Positions 1-7,318 of a stretch of 16,095 bases of DNA are shown piece by piece. The stretch is from positions 1-16,095 of the forward strand of contig JBAXQV010000057.1 of the NCBI GenBank assembly GCA_037131575.1. The letters run 5' to 3'. Within the stretch, counting starts at the first letter, position 1. Every line of letters starts with the position of its first letter. The notes under the pieces are model-generated. The model saw nothing but the letters and a program-made list of their open reading frames with translations. It made no database searches and was not told the DNA's origin. Source of the DNA: VFMC01 sp037131575. Lineage in GTDB: Bacteria > Actinomycetota > Acidimicrobiia > Acidimicrobiales > Ilumatobacteraceae. The position numbers were made by a program, and so were the translations under genes.

Positions 1-84
1 GCTGGGCTGGCCGCATCGTGGCACCGACATCGCTGATCTCACGCATGACCACGACCCCGGCGTGCTCCCGGCCGATCTCGACGG
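1..84. other. Window edge, coding likely but strand unresolved
   Basis: Two readings are open here. On the minus strand a frame reads VEIGREHAGVVVMREISD and runs off the window; about 86% of its codons end in G or C, and possible starts are the ATG at 46-44 or a GTG two codons earlier, neither with a clear SD. On the plus strand a frame entering at base 2 ends at the TAG at 113-115, which would be the tail of a gene overlapping the EAL gene by 31 bp; its third-position GC is nearer 75%. The minus reading is slightly favoured and would be the next gene after the EAL gene. No product can be named. Confidence 0.3.
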
Positions 85-2682
85 TTACCTGCCTTCGTTG
101 GGGTCGACCGCGTAGCTCGGCACCCGCAGCACACCCCGGGCCGCTTCGCACGGAGCGACAGGGAACACGCCCGAGTTGAGCCACACCAAGAACCGCGGCA
201 GCGACATCGGCCGGCTGATGCCGTAACCCTGCACCAAGTCGCAACCGAGTGCCCGCAAGCGGTCGATCGTCTCACCGGTCTCGGCACCTTCGGCCACCAC
301 CTTCAGCCCCAGGTTGTGGCCGAGGTCGATGGTGGAACGCACGATCACTTCGTCGCGGGCATCGGTGCAGAGGTTGGCCACGAAGCTCTGGTCGATCTTG
401 ATCTCCGACGCAGGCAAGGTGCGCAGATAGCTGAGCGAGGAGAAGCCGGTGCCGAAGTCGTCGATCGACAGACCCACACCCATGCTCTGGAACCCGAGCG
501 CGGTGGCCATGGTGCGCGGACCCTCTGCCAACAGGGAGGTCTCGGTGATCTCCACCACCAACTGGTCGGCGGGCAGTGCGTGGGCCAGCAGCGTCGACTC
601 CACGAAGGGCAGCAACGTTTCATCGAGAAGATCGAGCGTCGAGAGGTTCACCGATACCGCAAGGCGGTAGCCGAGTTCGTCGAAGAGCCGTGTCGCTTCC
701 ACGCTTCGCTCGAGCACCAGGCGGGTGAGCGAGGTGATGAGGCCGGTGCTCTCGGCCAGAGCCACGAACTCGGGTGGAGGCACGAACCCGAGTACGGGGT
801 GCGGCCAGCGCACCAGTGCCTCGGCGCCCACCACCATGCCGGTACGCAGGTCGAGTTTCGGCTGGAAGTACACCTCGAGGGTGCGGTGTTCGATGGCAGC
901 GCGCAGGTCGCCGAGCATCGACAGCCGATCGGGTGTGTGCCGGTCGATGTCGGCGCGGAACGGCTCGATCGACGTGTGCTTAACCTTCGCTTCCTGCATG
1001 GCGATGTCGGCTCGCCGTAGCACCGTGATGCCGTTCTCGATCATCGAGTTGGCATCGACGTAACCGACGTTCAAGGTGACGTGCACGTCGTAGCCGCCCA
1101 CCTGCAATGGCAATTCACCGGCAGCGAGAATGCGCCGGCCAAGCGCCACGGTGTCGACGCCGGTGCGAAGGTCGACGAGCACTGAGAATTCGTCACCGGC
1201 GGTTCGGGCCACCAAACCTTCACCGCCCACAACGTCGCAGAGACGATGCGCGAGGCCGGTGAGCATTTCGTCGCCAGCCATGTGGCCGAGGGTGGCGTTC
1301 ACCTCGCGGAGGCGGCTCACACCCACCAGCAGCAGGGCAGTTGAACCGGCCCTCGATTCATCGGCCAGTACATCGGTGATGTGTCGCTCGAACCACACTC
1401 GGTTGGGGAGGCCGCTGAGGTGATCGTGGAGTGCTTCGTGGGCGATCTGGTCGTGCAGCATCGTGTTGCGCAAGGTCAATGCCACGCGATCGGCGATTGC
1501 GGCGAGGCGCACCACTTCGCCATCGTCGAACATTTCGGTCGCGCCGAAGCGGTCAGCGACGAGGAAGACGCCGATGACGACCTCGTTGTCGAAGAGCGGA
1601 GCCAGGATCGCGTTCGTGGAGTCGAGTTCGCTGCCGAGCGTGATTCCCATCTCGTTCAGTTCGGCGATGGTGACCAACCGTGCCTCGGGTGGCTCGGTGC
1701 CCTCGCTCGCCGTGCTGGCGAGCACCTCGAGGCCATCGATGGGCGCGCCGATCCACGTCATGATCGGGCGCGTGTGTACCTCGAGTCCGAATTGCACCAG
1801 GGCCACGCGGCTGCAGCGAAGGCGGTGTGAGATCTCCTCGAGCGCAACGTCGACCACTTCCTGGGGCCGCAGGGCCCGGCCGATCGACGCCGACAACAGG
1901 TGCAGGTCTTCGAGGTCGTGGAGGCGCTGAGCGGTCTTTTGATGGCTGCGCAGCACCAGGAACACGCCGAACAGCGGTACCAGGAACACGACTGCCAGCT
2001 TTGGCCACGCCACGGTGAAGGCGGTGGCGATCACGCCGGTCACGCCCACGATGAGGTGCCGTGGTACGTCGATCATCAACCGACCGAGCAACCTCGGGCG
2101 ATCGTCGCCGGCCACGATGCCGAGGGCGAACCAGGTGAGCAAATCTTCGAGCATCGAGATCAACACGAGAATGACGATGAGGCCGAGCAGTGAGCGATTG
2201 TTCCAACTCGTCGCATCGCCGAGCACTGAACGAAGGCCGAAGGCGGCCACCACACTGCACACCCGGAGGCCGAGGTTGAACGCCAAGACCGGGCCGCCGT
2301 GTCGATTGAACGACCGGGCTAGCGCAATGCCGAAGACCAGCAACTCGGCCACCACGCGCACGGCAATGGTCGAGCGCACGTCGAGGAAGACCAACGACAT
2401 CGCCATCGGTACCTCGGTGAGCGTGAAGTTGTATACCGAGTTGTGCCCTTCAATGTCTACTTTGAGCAGCTGGGAACCGAGAAACCCGGCACAGATGAGC
2501 GGCGCCGCCCACCAGGGGCTCTCCAGGATTGGAGACGAATGCCAGAGCGTGAGGCGGGCCACGGTGAGACCCACTGCGATGAGCGCAACGCCATAGGCGA
2601 GCAGGGCCGAGGTCGCCCGACTGGGGGCGTCGTGAGGCGCAGCGGACCCCTCGTCATCGTGTTCCGCTACCGACTCAGTCAC
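85..2682 (-). CDS. Membrane GAF-GGDEF-EAL protein, probable c-di-GMP phosphodiesterase with degenerate GGDEF
   Basis: An 865-residue inner-membrane sensor expected to hydrolyse cyclic di-GMP. About seven hydrophobic segments lie at residues 25-245, a GAF-like domain at about 255-405, GGDEF at about 412-580 and EAL at about 595-840. The EAL domain keeps the known metal and catalytic residues: EAL at 621-623, N679, E711, DDFGTG at 741-746, K762, E798 and QGY at 818-820. The GGDEF domain has AGDEF at 495-499, but the upstream loop that normally reads DxD reads GVS (G454, S456), so the first metal-binding Asp is missing. The RxxD inhibitory site is also absent. I infer phosphodiesterase activity, with the GGDEF domain perhaps binding GTP as a regulator. 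The GTG start at 2682 is fixed by a near-perfect SD. The ligand of the N-terminal sensor is unknown. Confidence 0.93.
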   Translation of the reverse strand: MTESVAEHDDEGSAAPHDAPSRATSALLAYGVALIAVGLTVARLTLWHSSPILESPWWAAPLICAGFLGSQLLKVDIEGHNSVYNFTLTEVPMAMSLVFLDVRSTIAVRVVAELLVFGIALARSFNRHGGPVLAFNLGLRVCSVVAAFGLRSVLGDATSWNNRSLLGLIVILVLISMLEDLLTWFALGIVAGDDRPRLLGRLMIDVPRHLIVGVTGVIATAFTVAWPKLAVVFLVPLFGVFLVLRSHQKTAQRLHDLEDLHLLSASIGRALRPQEVVDVALEEISHRLRCSRVALVQFGLEVHTRPIMTWIGAPIDGLEVLASTASEGTEPPEARLVTIAELNEMGITLGSELDSTNAILAPLFDNEVVIGVFLVADRFGATEMFDDGEVVRLAAIADRVALTLRNTMLHDQIAHEALHDHLSGLPNRVWFERHITDVLADESRAGSTALLLVGVSRLREVNATLGHMAGDEMLTGLAHRLCDVVGGEGLVARTAGDEFSVLVDLRTGVDTVALGRRILAAGELPLQVGGYDVHVTLNVGYVDANSMIENGITVLRRADIAMQEAKVKHTSIEPFRADIDRHTPDRLSMLGDLRAAIEHRTLEVYFQPKLDLRTGMVVGAEALVRWPHPVLGFVPPPEFVALAESTGLITSLTRLVLERSVEATRLFDELGYRLAVSVNLSTLDLLDETLLPFVESTLLAHALPADQLVVEITETSLLAEGPRTMATALGFQSMGVGLSIDDFGTGFSSLSYLRTLPASEIKIDQSFVANLCTDARDEVIVRSTIDLGHNLGLKVVAEGAETGETIDRLRALGCDLVQGYGISRPMSLPRFLVWLNSGVFPVAPCEAARGVLRVPSYAVDPNEGR

Positions 2683-2685
2683 TGC

Positions 2686-2695
2686 ATCACCTCCT
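2686..2695 (-). promoter_or_regulatory. Strong ribosome binding site of the EAL gene
   Basis: The minus strand reads AGGAGGTGAT, ten consecutive bases complementary to the usual 16S rRNA 3' end. Seven bases separate the AGGAGG core from the GTG at 2682. This settles the start at a GTG codon and predicts efficient translation. Confidence 0.85.
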
Positions 2696-2742
2696 CACCG
2701 AAATGCTCTGATCGTTTTCGGCACATTTGCCACTGAACATGA

Positions 2743-2777
2743 GTGAAGGGTGAGTCGAGATTCGACTCACCCTTCAC
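2743..2777. terminator. Perfect 16-bp inverted repeat, probable terminator hairpin or operator
   Basis: Left arm 2743-2758 and right arm 2762-2777 are exact reverse complements of 16 bases around a 3-base centre (GAT). It lies about 65 bp past the stop of the Thr-rich gene and about 60 bp before the start of the EAL gene, both on the minus strand. As RNA it would form a very stable hairpin able to end transcription of the upstream gene. Neither side has a run of T, so it is not a classical intrinsic terminator. A dimeric repressor site controlling the EAL gene is the alternative. Confidence 0.6.
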
Positions 2778-2841
2778 ACGAATTGTCAGTACCCGATCGA
2801 CTGTTCAGATCACGACGTGCCTGGCACGATGGATGAGTGGG

Positions 2842-3093
2842 TCATTTGGGCTTGGTGTAGGAGAGTCCGCCGCCGCTGAGGGTGTTTGCAACAGTGGTGG
2901 TGGTTGCCTTGACCGTGGTCGTGGTTGCCTTCACGGTGGTGGTGGTTGCCTTGACCGTGGTGGTGGGTGCCTTGACCGTGCCGGCCGCCGACACACTCGA
3001 GGTGCCCGCGGCCATGGCTGCAGCGACGATCACCACTGAGGTGGCGGTGATGATGCGGAAGCGGCGGCTCGGGCGGGGTGTTTGTGCGGTCAT
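2842..3093 (-). CDS. Small secreted Thr-rich repeat protein, function unknown
   Basis: An 83-residue protein. A basic N-terminus (residues 1-13) is followed by a hydrophobic stretch (14-29) and a likely signal peptidase site after SVSA at residue 36, leaving a mature peptide of about 47 residues. Most of that is four 7-residue units (VKAPTTT once, VKATTTT three times, residues 40-67), then a short tail with GGG and a basic end. The start is supported by GAGAGG at 3106-3101 with 7-base spacing. Thr-rich stretches like this usually act as extended, possibly glycosylated linkers, but here there is no other domain, so the role is unknown. The gene stands alone between the DUF1501 gene and the EAL gene. 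An opposite-strand frame through the same repeats lacks an SD and a plausible product. Confidence 0.7.
   Translation of the reverse strand: MTAQTPRPSRRFRIITATSVVIVAAAMAAGTSSVSAAGTVKAPTTTVKATTTTVKATTTTVKATTTTVANTLSGGGLSYTKPK
2893..2976 (-). repeat. Four tandem 21-nt coding repeats
   Basis: Four in-frame 21-base units within the small secreted protein encode VKAPTTT once and VKATTTT three times. They differ mainly at third codon positions and in one Thr/Pro codon, so copy number could change by slippage or recombination without breaking the frame. Confidence 0.85.
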
Positions 3094-3229
3094 GGCGGTT
3101 CCTCTCGGCGATTACTCGTCAGTGATGGGAATGACAGTTCCCGCACAGCGGTACAGGCGCCACGCTCTGCTGGCCATCTTGCGCACTCTCTGAGAATTCG
3201 CGAGAGGCCTTGACGATGTATGGGCCACG

Positions 3230-3246
3230 GGTGACGCTGCGTCACC
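3230..3246. terminator. 17-bp palindrome after the DUF1501 gene
   Basis: GGTGACG at 3230-3236 and CGTCACC at 3240-3246 are exact inverted copies around CTG. A further CAC/GTG pair just outside (3226-3228 and 3249-3251, with a small internal loop) could extend the stem. It lies about 55 bases past the DUF1501 stop and about 135 bases upstream of the start of the small Thr-rich gene. It could end the DUF1800-DUF1501 transcript or serve as an operator for the next gene. No T run follows it. The rest of 3094-3301 holds no credible gene. Confidence 0.4.
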
Positions 3247-3301
3247 ATGTGCGTCGCGAAGTTCACCATCCGCGGCGAGCAACCTCGCAAGAGACTGCTG
3301 A

Positions 3302-5776
3302 TCAGAGGGTGAAATACCCCATCACATCGGCCACCAGGTCGATGGTGCCCGAGTTGTTGTACAGCACACTGGAGCCGTCATCGCCCAAGCGGGCGAGCAC
3401 CATGTTGGGCACCACCTGACCTGAGACGACGTTCAGATTCGATGAAGCGGGTCGGCTGCGCCCCGATGGAAACACCGTGACGAAGGTGCCTTGACTGGCG
3501 AGCACCGCGGTCACGTTCATCAACACGGCGGAGCATCCGGTGGCGGGAACACCGCTGCGCCCGGCCAGGGTGACCGGCACCTCGCCCCTGCTCACACGGC
3601 CCTGTGGAGCACCCACACCGCTGCGCGTGTCGAGCGCACGCTGGGGTGACACTGGTACGAAACGCGAGGTTGCACCTTCGCAGAACGCTCCGAACACGTC
3701 GACCACCACATGTGTGCTACCGGCGGCGTTGAAGATGCTCACCTTGCCGCCAGTGCCCACTCGGGCGAGCACCATGTTGGGGATGGTCTGCCCTGGGGCC
3801 ATGTTCACGCTCGATGCCAACGGCATGGTGTCGCCGGTGGGCCACACGGTGAGGTAACTCGCCGCTGTGGGCTGGGTGGCCGTGATGTTGAGGGCCACCG
3901 ACTGGGCGTTATCGGGCACGCCGGCGATGCCGGTGACCTGCACGTCGATCCACTGCCCGGCCTCGATCGGGCTGGTGAACCCGCCGGTACCGTCGCGTGT
4001 GTCGACCAGTCGGGCAGGGTCGATGGTGCACAAACCGCAATCGCTGTCGGGCGTGAAATACCCGACCACATCGGCGATCACATTCACGGTGCCGGTGTTG
4101 TTGTAGATCTCGATGGCACCAGCGAGGCCGACACGCGCGATCACCAGATTGGGGGTGACCGCACCCGGCGCGGGGTTGAGGTTCGACGCCACCGGGCGTG
4201 CCTCTCCGTGCGGGTACACGGTGACGAAGGTGTCCTGGGTGGCATTCACCGTGGTCACGTTCAGTGCTACCGCCACGGCGTTGGCAGGAATGCCGTAGTG
4301 ACCCGCCAACGGAAACGCCCACGATTCCTGTGCACGAAGCGGTATGGAGCGCCCGCCGGTGCCATCGCGGGTGTCGATCACACGCACCGGGTTGAGTGCT
4401 TCGAAGCCGCTGGCTTGTGAGTCGGGCAACACCACGGCGGGCACCGAGGGTTGGTCGCTGGGAACACCGGCCGGGGCCGCGGTGAACAGGTTGAGTGCTT
4501 CGAAATTGCCTTCCACGATGGTGCTCCCGCCGCCGCCCAACCAGCCGTCGACAACACTGCCGATCACCGCGCGGAAGTCGAGGGTGTGCACCATGCGATC
4601 CCAGCGGCTGAGGCCCGCCAAGATCGGTTGCGAGCCGTACAGACCGCCGCGAACTCGGCTGCCGATCACGAACATGCTGCTGGCCGTGCCGTGGTCGGTG
4701 CCTGCCGAGCCATTGGAATACGACGTGCGGCCGAACTCCGACATCGTCATGAGCGTCACCTGATCGCGAAAGCGCGGGTCGAGTTCGGTCATGAAGGCGC
4801 GGATACCGGCGTCGAGATCGGCGAGAAGCACACCGTGGTCGCCGAGTTCCTTACCGTGGCTGTCGAACGAGTCGAACGGAATGTCGACCACGCGCAGGCC
4901 GAGGTCGGCGTTGATGAGCCGAGCTGCCATGGTCATCTTGCGCGGGAAGGCGTGGTCGGGCAGCGCGTTGTTGAACACGGGGGCCACTTGGTCGGCCACC
5001 GTGAGCTGACGCTGCATGGTGGCGGCGAACATGTCGTGCAGAGCACCGTGGCCCGAAGCTGCCGACGCCATGGTGCGGAACCCGTCGTACATGCGCAGGT
5101 CTTGCGGATCACGAAGCTGGCCGAAACTGTTGCCCACAGGCGACACGGCGAAGCCACGACGCTGCCGACCGAGCAGATGGAGGGCCACCGACGTGTCGAT
5201 GGTGGCTGCCGCCATGTCGGCGGTGCCGACAGGCAGCCCGTCGAGCCAGCGGCCGATCCACCCGGTGGGCGTCGCCCCGCCGACGAAGCTCGAGTTCATC
5301 CACGTACCCATCGACGCGAAGTGCGAGAGATCGGGGTTGGGGTAACCCACACCTTGCACCACAGCGACCTGGCCGGTGTCGTACAGCGACTTCACGAAGC
5401 CGAGGTTCGGGTGCAGGCCCACGGAGTTGTTGATGCGCAACACATCGGATGGTGCGATGGCCACAGCGCCGCGTTGCGAGTAATAGTTGCCATCGCTGTA
5501 CGGCACCACGGTGTTGAGGCCGTCGTTACCGCCGTACAACATGATCGTGACGAGGATGCCGTCGGTGGGTGCCACGGGCTGGCTGGCGAATGCCTCGTGA
5601 GCGCTGGACAACACGCCGTCGGCCATGGTGCCTGCAAGGGCACCCCCCGCAACGCCCATGCCCACGGCTTGCAGGAAGCGACGGCGACTGAGGCTGCCGA
5701 CTCCCGCCGACAGGTCGGGGCTGGGCGCAGCGAGCAGTCGACGCGCCTCATCGGCGGTGTGGTCACGGCTGAGCAT
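3302..5776 (-). CDS. Tat-exported DUF1501 protein with three C-terminal repeat domains
   Basis: An 824-residue protein. The twin-arginine motif SRRRFLQ (30-36) and a hydrophobic Ala/Gly segment (about 37-65) mark folded export by the Tat route. Residues about 70-430 form the DUF1501 domain, a family related to alkaline phosphatases and sulfatases, with YGGNDGLNT (81-89), a FDSHG-type motif near 304-308, SEFGRT (346-351) and GTDHG (359-363). Three repeats of about 117 residues follow (458-574, 583-697, 706-822), each starting near DTRDG or DTRSG and ending near ADVVGYF. These are common C-terminal modules of secreted actinobacterial proteins, with no biochemical role known to me. The gene lies 30 bp after the DUF1800 gene, with GGAGA 6 bases before the ATG, so the two form an operon. 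DUF1800/DUF1501 pairs recur in many bacteria, but the substrate is unknown. Confidence 0.92.
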   Translation of the reverse strand: MLSRDHTADEARRLLAAPSPDLSAGVGSLSRRRFLQAVGMGVAGGALAGTMADGVLSSAHEAFASQPVAPTDGILVTIMLYGGNDGLNTVVPYSDGNYYSQRGAVAIAPSDVLRINNSVGLHPNLGFVKSLYDTGQVAVVQGVGYPNPDLSHFASMGTWMNSSFVGGATPTGWIGRWLDGLPVGTADMAAATIDTSVALHLLGRQRRGFAVSPVGNSFGQLRDPQDLRMYDGFRTMASAASGHGALHDMFAATMQRQLTVADQVAPVFNNALPDHAFPRKMTMAARLINADLGLRVVDIPFDSFDSHGKELGDHGVLLADLDAGIRAFMTELDPRFRDQVTLMTMSEFGRTSYSNGSAGTDHGTASSMFVIGSRVRGGLYGSQPILAGLSRWDRMVHTLDFRAVIGSVVDGWLGGGGSTIVEGNFEALNLFTAAPAGVPSDQPSVPAVVLPDSQASGFEALNPVRVIDTRDGTGGRSIPLRAQESWAFPLAGHYGIPANAVAVALNVTTVNATQDTFVTVYPHGEARPVASNLNPAPGAVTPNLVIARVGLAGAIEIYNNTGTVNVIADVVGYFTPDSDCGLCTIDPARLVDTRDGTGGFTSPIEAGQWIDVQVTGIAGVPDNAQSVALNITATQPTAASYLTVWPTGDTMPLASSVNMAPGQTIPNMVLARVGTGGKVSIFNAAGSTHVVVDVFGAFCEGATSRFVPVSPQRALDTRSGVGAPQGRVSRGEVPVTLAGRSGVPATGCSAVLMNVTAVLASQGTFVTVFPSGRSRPASSNLNVVSGQVVPNMVLARLGDDGSSVLYNNSGTIDLVADVMGYFTL
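3311..4405 (-). repeat. Three protein-level repeats, LDTRDGTGG...ADVVGYF type
   Basis: Copies lie at about 4055-4405, 3686-4030 and 3311-3661. Each contains, in order, a DTRDGxGG-like start, a GIP/GVP turn, an ALNVT strand, an FVTVYP or LTVWP segment, a SNLN or SVNM segment, a PNLV/MVLARVG strand and a DVxGxF end. Copy 2 ends in GAF rather than GYF. They are diverged at DNA level, so this is an old duplication. Confidence 0.85.
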
Positions 5777-5806
5777 CGAGTGTCTCCGGGCGAGCAGGCT
5801 GGCGGT

Positions 5807-7117
5807 TCATGCCATGTTGAATTCAGGTGTGAGCATGGTCATGGTGAGCAAGTTGGTGGGTGCCCACCAGCTGTTGGCGCCGTGTGCCTCGCGTTCGGCA
5901 CGTTGCGCATACGCGAGACCAGCTCGTGTGGTGGCCGACATCGAGGTGATACCGAACATTGCTGCCGTGGCATCGATGGTGTCGCTGATGCTGAGGGTGT
6001 TCAGGTAGTCGAACCTGCTGTCACCGCGCAGGTTCCAGGTCACTCGCCGCGCCGCCAGCGCTCGGCCGCTGATGGCGCTGGTGTTGAGCCAGTACGCGTT
6101 GGCCTTCCACCCGGCCACATTGGGTGGGTTGAACAGGCGTTGGCCCATGTACTCGCTGAGCCATGCACCGTCGGTGACCATGGGGTCGATACCCGTGTGA
6201 TAAATGATCGCGGCGAGGAAATCGGTGGGGGTGCGAACCAGCCCTTGCCGGGCCGTGGTGCTGTAGAACTCGGGGTGCGTGAGCAAGGCTTTCAGCAATG
6301 GCTTCAGCTCGAGGTTGTTGGCCACGAACACGTCGGTGAGCGCGTCGATCACCGTCGCAGGCCCACCCGGATAGGCGAAGAAGCTCCACAGCTTGTTGGT
6401 GATGAACCGTGCCGCAATGCGCCGCTTGGTGGGGTTGTCGCGCAGGACGTGGTCGATGATGTCGGGCCCGTTCCAGTTCTTGGTCACGCCGAAGAAGGTC
6501 TTCATGCCCGAGTCGTGACGGTCGGCCGAGAAGCGATACGTCCAGTCGCCGAAGGGACCAACACCGTGCCCGGTCCAGGCTCGCGCTGCAGCCTCTACGT
6601 CGGACTCGGCGTAGTTACCGATGCCCAGGGTGAACAGTTCGAGCAGTTCACGAGCGAAGTTCTCGTTGGGCGAACCTTTCACGTTCAAGTCGTTGCTGAG
6701 GTACACCACCATGGCCGGTTCCAGTGCCATGCGCTGTGTGAGTGTGAGCAGGTTGCCGAGAGCCAGGTCGCGGTAGAGCTGGTTCTGCTGGGCGATGTGC
6801 CCCACACTGCGAATACCGGAGAACAGCGAACTGGTGAAGTGCCCGTGCCAGAACAGGGTCATCTTCTCTTGCATCGGCCGAGGGAGGTGCACCATGTTGC
6901 CCATCCACCACGCCCACGCGTCGACGAAGGTCTGCCAGCTTGCGTCACGGTTCGCCAAGATGGCACCGGGAAACCGTGGGTTGGCGTTGGGGCCGAAGTC
7001 GAGGATGTTGTCGACGGCCTGGTCGATGCTCATCGACGCCAACTCGTTCAAACGCTCGGGACGCGCGACGAATTCGGTTCGGCGTAGTACGTGTTCGAGA
7101 TCTGCGCGAGCAGCCAC
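5807..7117 (-). CDS. DUF1800 family protein
   Basis: A 436-residue protein with the hallmarks of DUF1800: FWHGHF (89-94), SPNENFARELLELFTLG (149-165), AARAWTGHG (177-185), RFITNKLWSFFAYP (237-250), and NPPNVAGWKANAYWLN near 330-345. The open frame continues upstream to 8185, but that part is antisense to the P450 gene and has no family resemblance. I place the start at the GTG at 7117, which has AAGGAG five bases before it. From that start there is no signal peptide, whereas its operon partner DUF1501 has a Tat signal; export as a passenger of the DUF1501 protein is one possible explanation. It is the first gene of the operon and is divergent from the P450 gene. The biochemical role of the family is not known to me. 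Confidence 0.9.
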   Translation of the reverse strand: MAARADLEHVLRRTEFVARPERLNELASMSIDQAVDNILDFGPNANPRFPGAILANRDASWQTFVDAWAWWMGNMVHLPRPMQEKMTLFWHGHFTSSLFSGIRSVGHIAQQNQLYRDLALGNLLTLTQRMALEPAMVVYLSNDLNVKGSPNENFARELLELFTLGIGNYAESDVEAAARAWTGHGVGPFGDWTYRFSADRHDSGMKTFFGVTKNWNGPDIIDHVLRDNPTKRRIAARFITNKLWSFFAYPGGPATVIDALTDVFVANNLELKPLLKALLTHPEFYSTTARQGLVRTPTDFLAAIIYHTGIDPMVTDGAWLSEYMGQRLFNPPNVAGWKANAYWLNTSAISGRALAARRVTWNLRGDSRFDYLNTLSISDTIDATAAMFGITSMSATTRAGLAYAQRAEREAHGANSWWAPTNLLTMTMLTPEFNMA

Positions 7118-7122
7118 TACGT

Positions 7123-7128
7123 CTCCTT
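7123..7128 (-). promoter_or_regulatory. Ribosome binding site deciding the DUF1800 start
   Basis: The minus strand reads AAGGAG five bases before the GTG at 7117. It argues against the much longer open frame reaching into the P450 gene and sets the protein length at 436 residues. Confidence 0.75.
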
Positions 7129-7173
7129 GTTCAACGTGCTTCAACGGGAGTATCGACACCCCGCAGAGGCGTC

Positions 7174-7202
7174 TTGACGAACTGCAGATCATTCGGTACG
7201 GA
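7174..7202 (+). promoter_or_regulatory. Weak candidate promoter for the P450 gene
   Basis: TTGACG at 7174-7179 resembles a -35 box, and TACGGA at 7197-7202 sits 17 bases later in the -10 position, though it is a poor match. The 201-bp gap 7118-7318 separates divergent genes and must hold promoters for both. It also contains an 8-bp palindrome, GGACGTCC, at 7200-7207. No convincing promoter was found for the DUF1800 side. Confidence 0.22.
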
Positions 7203-7318
7203 CGTCCTGTCGACCCTCTCTCAGACCGTGTGATGTGTACCGATGCCGTCCAGTAGGTCTCACCCTCCCCACCCGTCCGACCCTGATTGCCGGGTGTTGC
7301 CGCCGTAGGGTTCGCCTC

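Noticed and set aside
316..1020. 234-codon plus-strand frame opposite the EAL domain
   Set aside because: It is antisense to a domain with every EAL catalytic residue intact.
2893..2976. Possible CRISPR array
   Set aside because: The 21-nt units are contiguous, in frame and coding, with no spacers.
3127..3142. GGGAA/TTCCC inverted repeat upstream of the Thr-rich gene
   Set aside because: Five-base arms with a six-base spacer are too short to separate from chance, with no supporting context.
2882..3193. Plus-strand Val-rich hydrophobic frame of 103 codons
   Set aside because: The Val/Leu pattern is the complement of the Thr-rich 21-nt repeats on the minus strand, which has a signal peptide and an SD.
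3090..3290. 66-codon minus-strand frame in the gap after DUF1501
   Set aside because: It overlaps the start of the Thr-rich gene, lacks an SD and family features, and its composition is not protein-like.
4451..7087. 878-codon plus-strand open frame
   Set aside because: It is antisense to the DUF1501 and DUF1800 genes, which have family motifs and SDs. Long mirror frames are expected from GC-rich codon use; its His/Val/Glu-rich product resembles nothing.
7235..7318. Upstream extension of the P450 frame
   Set aside because: It is Arg/Cys-rich and unlike any P450 N-terminus. The ATG at 7319 gives the normal length.
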